In this document: in pieces, positions 11,472 through 20,749 of the stretch
Layout of the letters: each line of letters begins with the position of its first letter
Numbering within the stretch: position 1 is the first letter of the stretch
From: Zygnema cylindricum
Lineage: Eukaryota; Streptophyta; Zygnematophyceae; Zygnematales; Zygnemataceae
Reading direction: 5' to 3'
Assembly (NCBI GenBank): GCA_037447655.1
Contig: JBBHKE010001934.1
Location: 130,669-194,668, forward strand
Length of the DNA stretch: 64,000 nt
Position numbers and translations under genes: made by a program
The notes under the pieces: generated by a model
Told to the model about the DNA's origin: nothing
Seen by the model: the letters and a program-made list of their open reading frames with translations, nothing else
Databases searched by the model: none

Positions 11472-11543
11472 AGATATATCCGCCAACGAGTTGAGTGGAA
11501 GCATTCCATCGTCCATCGATCAACTGACAGCTCTCCAAGACTT
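11472..11543 (+). CDS. Unit 1 LRR exon 3, with a duplicated donor
   Basis: A 72-bp exon after a canonical TCACAG acceptor (ends 11471). It encodes an LRR with NELSGSIPSSIDQL and TALQDL, phase 2 on both sides. The donor GTAAGATAC at 11544 is followed 35 bp later by a second copy of the exon end plus donor (CTCCAATCCTT, then GTAAGACAC from 11579). Use of the second donor would lengthen the exon by 35 nt and shift the frame. The frame of the exon itself is open. It is the last LRR exon before copia element 1. Confidence 0.75.
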
Positions 11544-11749
11544 GTAAGATACCCTCCCTCCTTAACCCTCCAATCCTTGTAAGACACAATGACATTATGG
11601 TTGTTTTATGCATCAAAAGTGTGGTTAAAATGGAGTTACTTTGTTGCAAAATATAATTAAACGCATCGAAGTTTGTGAAAAGCAAAGTATTTTTATTTGA
11701 AGTTTTTTCATTAATTTCTTTTTGAACAACCTAATCATTGAAATTTACG

Positions 11750-12280
11750 AGACTCGATGGTAGAAAAGAGAAGGGAGAGGAGAGGGGTGTGGTAGGGTAG
11801 AGGGGTCGGTGATGGGATGTTGATTCGAATATATGTGGATTGGAAAACTCGCATTTCAAGATTGTGTATTTTTCTTTTACTTTTTAGTTGGCATTTATTT
11901 TATTTTTTATTTCATTTGACTTATTTTAAATTGGTGTGTAAATAGTTCGTTTTATTCAATGAAAGAAAGAGGGGTGAGAGAGGGGGCAACAGGGGAAGAG
12001 TGAAGAGAGAGGGAGTATAGGGGGAAAGAATGAGAAAGGCATAAAATAAGGGAGAAGGGGGCAGAGGGGAAAGAGGGCCAAGGCAGGTGAAAGGGATTAA
12101 GAAAGGGAGAGAAGAAGAGAGGGAGTGAGGGCGAAGGGAAGACAAAAAAGGAGAAGTAAAAGTTGAGAGGGCGAAAGAGGGAGGTGGAGATGGGACAGGG
12201 GCTACAGCGGTGGGGAGAGGAGAGGGGAAAAGGTGGAGGGGGAAAGAAGGACAGAGGATGGGTTGAGAGGGGGAAAGTAT
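11750..12280 (+). repeat. Purine-rich tracts flanking copia element 1 on the left
   Basis: G/A-rich blocks at about 11758-11812 and 11963-12280. The tract resumes at 18068-18470, so copia element 1 sits inside a single original purine tract. Confidence 0.85.
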
Positions 12281-12965
12281 TGTTTTTGGAAAGATTTAAG
12301 TCTCAATAAATTAGTATGACGACAGGAAGACAAATCTACAAGGACACAGGTCATCACTTAAAGCACTGTTTCATGTATCTTGGTTTGAAACTTACATCCA
12401 CATCCACGTCACACATCAAGGGGAGACAACACAGCTGCCATACAGCAACGCAACTGCGAAACAGCAATGCAGCCGCGATAGAGCAACGGTAGAGCAACGC
12501 AGTTGCGATACAGCAACGCAGCTACAACGCAGTCAGAACAAAGCAGCAGCGACAAAGTAAAGACAGCGCAACTGCGATTACACTTGATACGATCCGTACG
12601 GACGACGCAGCTGCAGATATTTTAATATGATTCAATTTAGTACAGAGCAGATGTGATAGATATGAATCTAGTTAGCTTAGTGGTAGCTCAGTGGTAGATT
12701 GATAGATTAGTGTTAGCTTGGCGGTTTCACATACCTCTCAGGTACACTTGTATCATCGGTACAACACAAGTATAAGACTTAGGACTCAAAACACAAAATG
12801 TATCCAGACTTCCAAGTAATAAACTGCATATAGTTTTTGGGAAACTTCTGAGTATTATATCTTGAGTGTTGTCAGGTCAATTGTGCTGAAACCTTGGGAG
12901 TTGTCAATGTTTATGCTACTCTATATTCTGATAGAGTTTTGTGAGGTTTGGATGCTTGTATAACA
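12281..12965 (+). repeat. 5' LTR of copia element 1
   Basis: Starts TGTT and, on the simplest reading, ends AACA at 12965, a 4-bp inverted terminal match. It contains short tandem repeats of gcaacgcagctgcgatacag type near 12430-12600. Similarity to the 3' copy continues to 13085, so the boundary could be there instead. Confidence 0.7.
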
Positions 12966-12985
12966 TTTGGTGAGCACTTGAAAAC
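12966..12985 (+). promoter_or_regulatory. Candidate primer-binding site of element 1
   Basis: tttggtgagcacttg follows the putative LTR end. It looks like the common plant copia site TTTGGTATCAGAGC with four bases missing. The same sequence also follows the 3' LTR at 17948. Confidence 0.4.
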
Positions 12986-13026
12986 AATTGTTTGATAGGA
13001 TTTTTGATAGCTTCTGAGAGTGTATC

Positions 13027-16000
13027 ATGTCTACTTCTACTACTACTGCTGCTCCTCCATCTGCACCGGTGGTCGTAGAACAACAGATTATGGGTTTTTC
13101 ATCAAGAATTCCTATCTTTTTTGAAGAAAAGTATGTTTAGTGGGCGGATATGGTGGAGACACATTTTGAGAATGTCAATGTTGTAGACATATTGGATGGT
13201 TCGTTGGATGAATCTGATTCGTCATGGTCTAAGAAAAATACGCAAGCTTGTTCTATTATAAAATTCTGTATATCTGAGGACTTAGCTATGTCTCGGATAA
13301 AAATGAAAAAAAAATTGATATCTGGAAATCTCTTAAAAATGATTATGAAAAAGCTAATGTCTAAGAAGAACTCTTATTGGATGGAAAAATTTGGGACTAT
13401 AAATACACTGGCGGTACAATGGCTGAATATTCTAACAAGTTTCGCATCCTTGTAGATACACATGCTTTTGCAGGTGGGGAGTTTCCTCAGTTTCAACAGG
13501 CAACATTGCTATTGCAGGGTCTCCCTCGTAGTATGAAAGGAGCATCTGATATGCTCAAACAGAAAGATAAAGCTAGCTAGACTTTACAGTTAGCTATCAA
13601 TATTTTGCTAGAGGAGGAAGCTACATCTAATATTATCAATGTTGAGCAGGTAGAGGCTTTTAATGCAAACTTTGAGAGGAAAGGATAGTTTAATCAGGAA
13701 AGAAATCAGTTTAATCAGGGTGGGAATAGACAAAACAACAATGCATGTTTTTATTGTGGTGAGAGAGGTCATGGATATGAATTTTTTCCTAAGCTTAAAA
13801 GAGCTAACGATACTAGTTTATATAGGCTAGGATGGCAACAAAGTAGATTTTACAAAAACTTCACGGGGCGTACATCTCGTGGAAATGCATTGTTTTCAGC
13901 ATCTTCATCACTCTACGATGAGACTTTGACATTCCCTCAAGAAGATGAAACGGATCTATTCGCTATGGCAGCAGCTATGGAGGGCGCAAAGGACCCTGGA
14001 TGGATAATGGATACGGGAGCGTCAGCCCACATGTGCTGGAACAAAGCCATCTTCAAAAATTTGAAAACAACACCGGAGAAAAATATTTATTATGCTTATG
14101 GAATGAGTGTTCAGACTCATGTTTTTGGTGATGTGTCTTTGCTAGTGGATGTGGAGGGCAACGCAACTGAAAGAACTCTTCACAATGTCTTATTTGTGTC
14201 TGACTTTAAGAAAAATCTGTTTTGTACGACGTTGGTAAAGAGTAAGGGTTTTGAGGTTAATCTGAAAAATGGTAGGCAGGTCGTTAGCAAATATGGCAAC
14301 GTCGCTGTTACAAGTACTAGAGATAATAGCAAGATGTACCGAATGGATATGGCTAATACCAAGGAAAATGATGTTTAGTACTGCGGTGTTTTGCAATCAG
14401 ATGAGTTGTGGCATAAAAGATTAGGCCATGTAAACTATGATAGTTTGAGAAAAATGGTCCTTCCTGGAAAAATAGAGGGTGTATCAATCACAGATCAGCG
14501 AGTCAAAACATGTGATGGCTGCGCTTTGGGTAAAATCCACAGACTACCATTTCCTGAAGAGTCTGATCATCTGTCCACAAAAATTTTACAACAAATTCAT
14601 TCAGATGTTTTTGGTCCTGCGATGGTTCCATCTGCTTGGGGAATGAAATATATGGTCACCTTCACAAATGAATTCTCCAGGTTTACAAAATTTTACTTAA
14701 TGAAAAAAAAGAGTGAAGTGTTTGGTCACTTCAAACACTATAAAACATATGTCAAAAAACTTTATAATTTACCTATTTTGCAGCTTAGATTGGACAATGG
14801 TGGTGAATATACATCAAAAGAATTTGAAACCTTTTTACTCGAGGAAGGTATAAGTCATCTACCGACAGTTCTATATTCACTAGAACAAAATGGGGTATCG
14901 AAAAGATTAAATAGAATTGTCACGGAGAGCTCCAAGTCGATGCTCGCAGATAAAAATGTGGATCTGAAATTCAGGACTAAAGCTCTAAATTGTGCATTTT
15001 TCTGTAAAGAATAGGATAAGATCAAGATCATTAGACTCTACTCCTTAAGAGATCTGGATAGGTAGCAAACCAGATGTGAGCCACTTGAAAGTCTTAGGTA
15101 GTCAATGCTTTATCTTGGATACGTCTATGGACAGATGGAAAATGGAAGGGTTTACAGGGTATTCTGTTAGGATATGATGATCACTCAAAAGGTTATAGAG
15201 TCTTTGTGTTTGAGAGGCAAAAAATAGTTGTAGAAAAGAACATCATCGTCAAAGATGAACTAGACTCAATAGATTTATTTCAAATGACAGAGCAGCAAAA
15301 GCAGCAAAAGGTACAAGAGCATGTCATCTTAGATTGCATGCAAGAAATTATCCCACATATGCAAAATTCTTCGGTGGTGACTCCGGAGTCCAACGCTCTC
15401 CGAGTTCCTCAACAAGTTCAGTTTCAACCGGACCAACAACAATCAATCCATACGAATCCCAACCAGAGCAATCAGCGCAATGCGCTGCATTTAACGATCT
15501 CAGCCTCATAATTTCTGAGAGAAGAAGATCCATTAGCTATCTGCAAGCAAGCTCTCACTTTGCCTTCTCGGCAACCTTAGGGGAGCTTTTGACCATCAAG
15601 AGAGCCTTCTCATCACCAGAGCAGAATCACTGGATCGAGATAGCAAGGGACGAAATGAAGTCCATCATGGAGGCTGAAACTTAGGAGCTTGTGGAACTTC
15701 TGACGGACCTAAAAGAGATCGCCAGCAAATGGGTATTCAAGGTGAAGTTAAATCCCGATAACACAATCGAACGATATAATGCTTGACTAGTTGCAAATGG
15801 TTATAATCAAAAGGAACAAATAAATTTTGAAGAAACATTCTCTCCGGTTGTAAGATTTCCGACAGTTAGGATTTTGTTGTCTCTAGCTGCTATAGAGGAT
15901 ATGGAAATAGTTCAGATGGATGTAAAGACAACATTTCTGAAGGGAGAACTTGAGGAGACAATTTACATGCAGTAGCTTGAAAAGTATGCAGAACCAGGAA

Positions 16001-17147
16001 AAGAGCACCTACTATGCAAGTTGCTAAAATCTCTTTATGGTCTAAAACAGGCCACTAGACAATGGAATTTCAACCTTGATGAATTCTTGATTAGCCTTTG
16101 ATTTCAAAGGAAAAGTTTTGATCACTCTGTCTACGTTGTAAAGGGTGAAATTGGAATAGTGTATATAGCGATGTATGTAGATAATTCACTATTAATTAGC
16201 AAATTAATGGCTGATATTAAGAAAATCAAAACTGCTCTAAACTCACAATTCGAGATAAAAGACCTTGGTGAGGCAAAATATATTTTGGGTATTCCAGTAG
16301 AAAGGGAAAAAAATAAGAAAATAATATAATTAACTCAAAAAGAGGTTATTGGAAACATGTTAGATGAATATGGAATTCGGGGGGTAAAAGGATGTCTAAC
16401 TCTAATGGAATTTCGTTAGTATTTAGACGGAGAAGAGACAGAACCAGGTGTCATTGTTAGCGAGTATTTAGAGTTAGGGGAGAATGATTCAATGACACAA
16501 ATACCTTATAGATAGATAGTGGGATGCTTATTATATTTAATGAACTGTACCCGTCTTAACATTGCTGCAGCAGCAAGAGTCTTGAGAATCCGAGAAAATC
16601 TGATTTTGATGCAGCAAGGAGAGTCTTAAGGTATTTGGTAGTAAAAAAAGACCTCAAAAAAACACTAGGCGGAGGAGAAGTGAAGCTACAAACATGGAGT
16701 GATGCAAGCTATGGCGACATGCCTAGCCGAAAATCCACCACGGGATTTGTTTTGCAAATTGGTAACGAAACTTGATGCTGGAGCATCAAATTTCAAAAGG
16801 TTACAGCGCAATCGACAATGGAGTCTGAATATATGGTAGCTAGTTTGGCCCTCAAAGAACTCTTATGAGTAAAATCCACGTTGCAAGAATTAGGATACAT
16901 GCAAGTTTGGCCGTAAGTGATATGGTGTGATAACCAGGCTCCAATTGCCATTGCCTCTAGCCCAAGTCACCACTTCAAAAGTAAGCACATAGATGTACGA
17001 TTACACTTTGTAAGAGGAAAAGTGTTCTTTAGGGCTATCAACTTATGCTATCTGCCTGACGCAAAAATGGTTGCTGATATGCTTACTAAAGCTCTTCCTG
17101 CTTCAAAGCTAAAGTATTGTAGGGATTCACTAGGATTGGGTGAATAG
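13027..17147 (+). pseudogene. Copia gag-pol polyprotein, inactivated
   Basis: Gag begins at ATG 13027 (MSTSTTTAAPPSAPVVVEQQ) and meets a stop at 13138. A frameshift falls near 13310-13377. The zinc knuckle near 13744-13785 reads CFYCGERGHGYEFF, with the last Cys replaced by Phe. The protease motif MDTGASAHMC lies near 14006-14037. Integrase has WHKRLGH and CDGCALGK, then HSDVFGP and LRLDNGGEY. The catalytic Glu is Lys at 14901 (NGVSKRLN). Frameshifts follow near 15000-15180. Reverse transcriptase runs from about 15690. Its YVDD box is YVDN (Asn codon 16183-16185). RNase H follows, with WSDASYGDMPSRKSTTGF near 16700. The C-terminus (DMLTKALP) ends at 17147. More than ten in-frame stops are present. 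The element cannot move on its own. Confidence 0.92.
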
Positions 17148-17311
17148 ATAAGTAGCTCCACAGTGATACTGCCGTGCTGCGCTAGCCCAAATTAAGGATG
17201 TAGTGAAACCAGGTGATTAGCTGGTTTGTTGCGCTGCTATGCTGCCATGTTGCGCTAAGTGTGACATCGGAGCTGCGTTGATACAGTGAGTCTAAAGCTT
17301 TAAGGGAGTGC

Positions 17312-17947
17312 TGTTTTTGGAAAGCTTTAAGTCTAAGTAAATTAGTATGATGACAGGAGGACGAATCTACAAGGACACGGGTCATCATTTAAAGCACTGT
17401 TTCATGTATCTTGGTTTGACACTTACATCCACATCCATGTCACACATCAAAGGGAGACAACGCAGCTTCGATAGAGCAAGGCAGTTGCGATACAGCAACG
17501 CAACTGCGTCGCAGTCAAAACAAAGCAGCAGCGACGAAGTTAAGACAACGCAACTGCGATAACACTTGATTCGATCCCAACGGACGACGCAGCTGTGGAT
17601 ATTTTAATATGATTCAATTTAGTACAGCGCAATTGCGATAGATATGAATCTAGTAAGCTTAGTGGTAGCTTAGTGGTAACTTGATAAATTAGTGTTAGCT
17701 TGGTGGTTTAATGTACCTCTAAGGGTCACTAGTATCATCGGTACAACATAAGCATAAGAATTAGGACTCCAAACACAAAATGTATCCAGACTTCCAAGTA
17801 GTAAATTGCAGAAAGTTTTTGGGAAACTTATGAGTATTATATCTTGAGTGTTGTCATGTCAAATGTGCTGAAACTTTGAGAGTTGTGAATGTTTATGCTA
17901 CTCTATATTCTGATAGAGTTTTGTGAGGTTTGGATTCTTATATTAGA
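17312..17947 (+). repeat. 3' LTR of copia element 1
   Basis: Matches 12281-12965 throughout, with substitutions. It is about 49 bp shorter because the internal short tandem repeat has fewer units. The AACA end of the 5' copy reads TAGA here. Confidence 0.75.
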
Positions 17948-18067
17948 TTTGGTGAGCACTTGAAAACATCTGTTTGATAAGATTCTTGATACCTTATGAG
18001 ATTGTATCATGTCTACTTCTACTACTACTGCTGGTCCTCCACCTGCACTGGTGGTCGTAGAACAACA
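17948..18067 (+). repeat. Leader and first gag codons repeated after the 3' LTR
   Basis: About 120 bp match 12966-13085: primer site, leader, and an ATG followed by STSTTTAGPPPALVVVEQQ. The match ends at ...gaacaaca, after which purine-rich host sequence begins. Either the LTRs are 805 and 756 bp long and contain the gag start codon, or this is the truncated start of a second tandem copy. Confidence 0.8.
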
Positions 18068-18470
18068 AAAAGAAGGGGGGAGCAAGAACGAGGGAGGAGG
18101 CAAGGGAGAGAGGGAGAGGTAAAGAAAGGGAGATGTGGAGAGTTTGAGTGAGGGAAAGGTGGAGCGGGGAGAGGGGGAGAAGAGTGGTGGGAGGGAGAAG
18201 AGAGGGGTAAAAGGGCGAGAGATTGGGAAAAGGGTTGAGTGGGGGAGAGAAAGAGAGAGGGAGAGGGGGAGAAAAGAAGAGTGGGAAAGGGTGATAGGTG
18301 ATAGGTGATAATCGGGGTGTGAGGGGGATAAAGTGATAGGGAGAGAGGAAGAGAGTGAAGAAAGGGATATGCGGGAAGGGGATAGAGGGGAGATTGAGCG
18401 AGGAAAAGAGGGAAAAGAATAGAACGGGAGAGGGAAAATGGGAAAAAGGAGAGAGGGGTTTTAGCAATAC
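18068..18470 (+). repeat. Purine-rich tract flanking copia element 1 on the right
   Basis: A G/A-rich sense-strand tract, the right half of the tract interrupted by the element. Opposite-strand proline/serine frames here are artefacts. Confidence 0.85.
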
Positions 18471-19123
18471 GGGGATTATTGAGGAAAGGATTGTGTCATT
18501 TACTATTTGGGATGGCATTTAGATTTTTTTCTTTCCCTATTTGTCTTTTTTCTGAATATTTTTACTTTTTTTTTCTCTAATTTTGATTGTTAAAACACAA
18601 CAAACGTGTGCACAAATGTTGATGGTTTGTGACAAGTGTAATTATTCGTTAGATGATTTTTTGATGTTATTAAAGATAAAAACATATATATTACATTCCT
18701 TCCCTGTTATTGTAAATTAATTGGAATCTTGTCAATCTGAACATTGATTTTTAGTTGTTTTTCAGAGTTTTTTACTTTGTCCAAGCAATAGTTGAAGAGT
18801 TTTATTTTTCAGACAGCGTAATTATTTCAGATATTTTTATAAAAATCATGAAAATCGGTTATAAACACATTGTTTATCCTCCTAGTAGAATTTCCGTTAA
18901 TCATTCATAATGTCAAATGAGTACTAACTTGAACAAAAAATAATGTGATAAGCAAAAGTAAAATTAGAATGAAGTGTTTCCATGCCCCCACCTTTTCTAT
19001 ATTTTAGTGTGCATAATCAAGGTTGATGCCTTTTTAACAATCATTATTTGTTAAGTCATGATATCATGGATTTTGATAGGTTGCCGAGTAAGTTTTTTTT
19101 ACAATGGTTAATTATATTTGCAG
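18471..19123 (+). other. Unit 1 intron
   Basis: AT-rich intron sequence ending in a good acceptor (attatatttgcag, ending 19123). No coding signal is seen. Confidence 0.5.
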
Positions 19124-19398
19124 TTACATTAAGGAAATCTACTTCACCGAGGCGGTTACCTTAGGCAAGCTAAAATGTTACGGTTTATATTTCAATTGCC
19201 TTTATGGCTCAAGCCTACCAACCACGTGCTTACTCGACAACCAACGACCTACAAGCGAGTGTACGGCCTTTTGCAATGGGACCCAGCCAGGAGGCCCTTG
19301 TGGGGGACACGGTATTTGCTATAGTGGCACGAAGGGGCCGACATGTTCATGCAATAAAGGATACAACAAAAGCAAGGACAACTTGTTCACTTGCAAAT
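19124..19398 (+). CDS. Unit 1 exon: LRR end-cap plus EGF-like domain
   Basis: A 275-nt exon with acceptor TTTGCAG and donor GTATGTCC, entered in phase 2 and left in phase 1. It begins with a C-terminal LRR cap (YFTEAVTLGKLKCYG, then FNCLYGSS), followed by ECTAFCNGTQPGGPCGG and GPTCSCNKGYNKS. The cysteines after TAF are spaced C-x8-C-x5-C-x8-C-x-C, then C after the GY motif, the usual six-cysteine EGF pattern. Units 2 and 3 have the same exon at 281 and 278 nt with conserved cysteines. No stop codon is present. In the mature protein this module should lie outside the cell, between the LRR solenoid and the proline-rich stalk. Confidence 0.85.
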
Positions 19399-19623
19399 GT
19401 ATGTCCACTTTCAACAATTTGGCCCTTTTCTTTGCCCTATCTTGCTCTCAAAGTTGATATTTTTATCTCGTCCCACTATTGTAGGTAAAAAAAATAATAT
19501 ATAATGTTCAATGTATATATAATGCATGCATAATGGGATGATAGATGAAGTCGAATTTTTGAGACAATACGCCAAAAAACAGTATGATTGACAACATATG
19601 CCTTCCCTCCTTTTGTCATAATG

Positions 19624-19775
19624 GTTTTGTAGTGAAAAAGCTGCCACGTCCCTCTTCTCCTCCAAATTCCCCACCTCTTCGTCGCTCCCCACCTCCTTGT
19701 CGCTCCCCACCTCCTCGTCGCTCCCCACCTCCTCGTCGCTCCCCACCTCCTCATCGCCCCCCTCCTCCATTATGA
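19624..19775 (+). CDS. Unit 1 exon: proline-rich hinge
   Basis: After a 225-bp intron, the frame enters in phase 1 (T plus GT) as CFVVKKLPRPSSPPNSPP and continues with RRSPPP-type repeats until TGA at 19773. The repeats come from an 18-bp DNA unit (cgtcgctccccacctcct) present about four times. Units 2 and 3 have matching exons starting CFVVVKPPPSP and CFLVLKPYPPP. Such Ser-Pro-rich stretches are typical of extensin-like and wall-spanning receptor stalks. The bases before the exon are ATG rather than AG, so either the acceptor is lost or the exon starts slightly upstream. The stop may be a mutation, since unit 2 continues much further. Confidence 0.6.
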
Positions 19776-19840
19776 CCACCTTTTCGCGCCCATCTCTTGT
19801 TGAGGAAGTAAAACTTTGAACTTGAAGGAAATGGAAGTTT

Positions 19841-19980
19841 TTGTTTTTGGAACCAATATCGGTTGGAAAACTCAAGAAATGGAGACTATCATTAAGCATC
19901 CTTAAATCATTAGCATTTGGAACGACAGATTATTTGGACAATTCATTTGCCGATTGTCCGTATTGCTTTCCATTCAAGAG
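19841..19980 (+). CDS. Candidate unit 1 exon of unknown function
   Basis: Open frame ending in SLAFGTTDYLDNSF and ADCPYCFPFKR, followed by a GT donor at 19981. If spliced in phase 2 to the acceptor at 20212, the reading continues RLDLSCSHLVFTLYYDMF without interruption. The upstream boundary is not clear and I recognise no domain. Cysteine content would fit an extracellular segment. Confidence 0.3.
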
Positions 19981-20212
19981 GTTTGTTGTATTTTTTTTTA
20001 TATTACGGTTTCAGATAAATCAAGTATCCGTGTTTGACATTTTTTTTTGTTTTTTTCTTTACTTTTTTATTTTTCTTCGTGTTTTGCTATACGTTACTGT
20101 TGCAACAATGTTTTTCAATATCATAAATTTAGTGATGTTTAATAAAAAAACTTTAAAATATACACTTTGCGGTTTTCTGTAAGCTTACTAATATCCAGTA
20201 TTTGTTCCTTAG

Positions 20213-20349
20213 GCTTGACCTTTCTTGCTCTCATTTGGTTTTCACGCTTTATTATGACATGTTTAAATCTGTGCCTTCAAAAAGTGATTGTGATAAATTA
20301 CCACAATCCACATATAATGGGGAAATCTTTACCTTCGACCTATTATAAT
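20213..20349 (+). CDS. Candidate unit 1 exon of unknown function
   Basis: Acceptor TTCCTTAG (ends 20212) and donor GTAAGCACC (20350). The reading LDLSCSHLVFTLYYDMFKS, then VPSKSDCDKLPQST, stays open until a TAA just before the donor. The splice sites and phase agree with the preceding candidate exon. No family recognised. Confidence 0.3.
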
Positions 20350-20421
20350 GTAAGCACCTATCGTAACGATTACGAAATGAACAAAGTGAATACAACGTTT
20401 TAATTGTGTTGTCATCTACAG

Positions 20422-20661
20422 GATGAAAATGTTGAATACGAAGGAAACAACATGTCAAACAAAATCTTGCATGCCTGAGTCACCCTACAGCTGTTGACCT
20501 GCCGCCGTCCAGCTGGAAAAAACAACATGTTACAACCAAAAGGGATTGTTTGCGGATAATCATCTGGATAATCGCTGAGGAGGGGGCGAACGGATACCAA
20601 AAGCTAATCCCCAAAACTATGAAGAAGTTTCCCGAACGATTTTCGGGAAGCAATGGATGTA
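20422..20661 (+). pseudogene. Candidate 240-nt exon with two stop codons
   Basis: Acceptor ATCTACAG and a perfect donor GTAAGT at 20662. Length 240 nt, phase 2 in and phase 2 out, like the LRR exons. The frame reads KETTCQTKSCMPESPYSC, stop, PAAVQLEKTTCYNQKG, then LFADNHLDNR, stop, GGGERIPKANPQNYEEVSRT. Both stops are TGA. Continuous sense between the stops suggests a decayed real exon. Function unknown. Confidence 0.3.
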
Positions 20662-20749
20662 GTAAGTTTTTCTAAAATTCTTCTTCCCCTTAACCTCATC
20701 AACCCACCTCTCGAGTATTGCTATTTTTTTAGAGGTTTCAAGGATTTCA

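Larger units (their letters stand above)
12281..18067 (+). mobile_element. Copia element 1, degenerate, inserted in unit 1 intron
   Basis: Two long direct repeats flank a copia-type gag-pol region in the order gag, protease, integrase, reverse transcriptase, RNase H. Both repeats begin TGTTTTTGGAAAG. The sequence just before the 3' repeat (ttaagggagtgc, ending 17311) is a plausible polypurine tract. The element splits a purine tract in the intron between LRR exon 3 (11472) and the EGF exon (19124) of unit 1, same orientation as the host gene. I see no clear target-site duplication (agtat on the left, aaaag on the right). The repeats differ by many substitutions and about 49 bp of length, and the coding region has many stops, so the insertion is old and inactive. 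Confidence 0.9.

Noticed and set aside
19411-19899. Minus-strand frame with repeated EEVGSDEEVGSD.
   Set aside because: Opposite strand of the 18-bp hinge repeat in unit 1.
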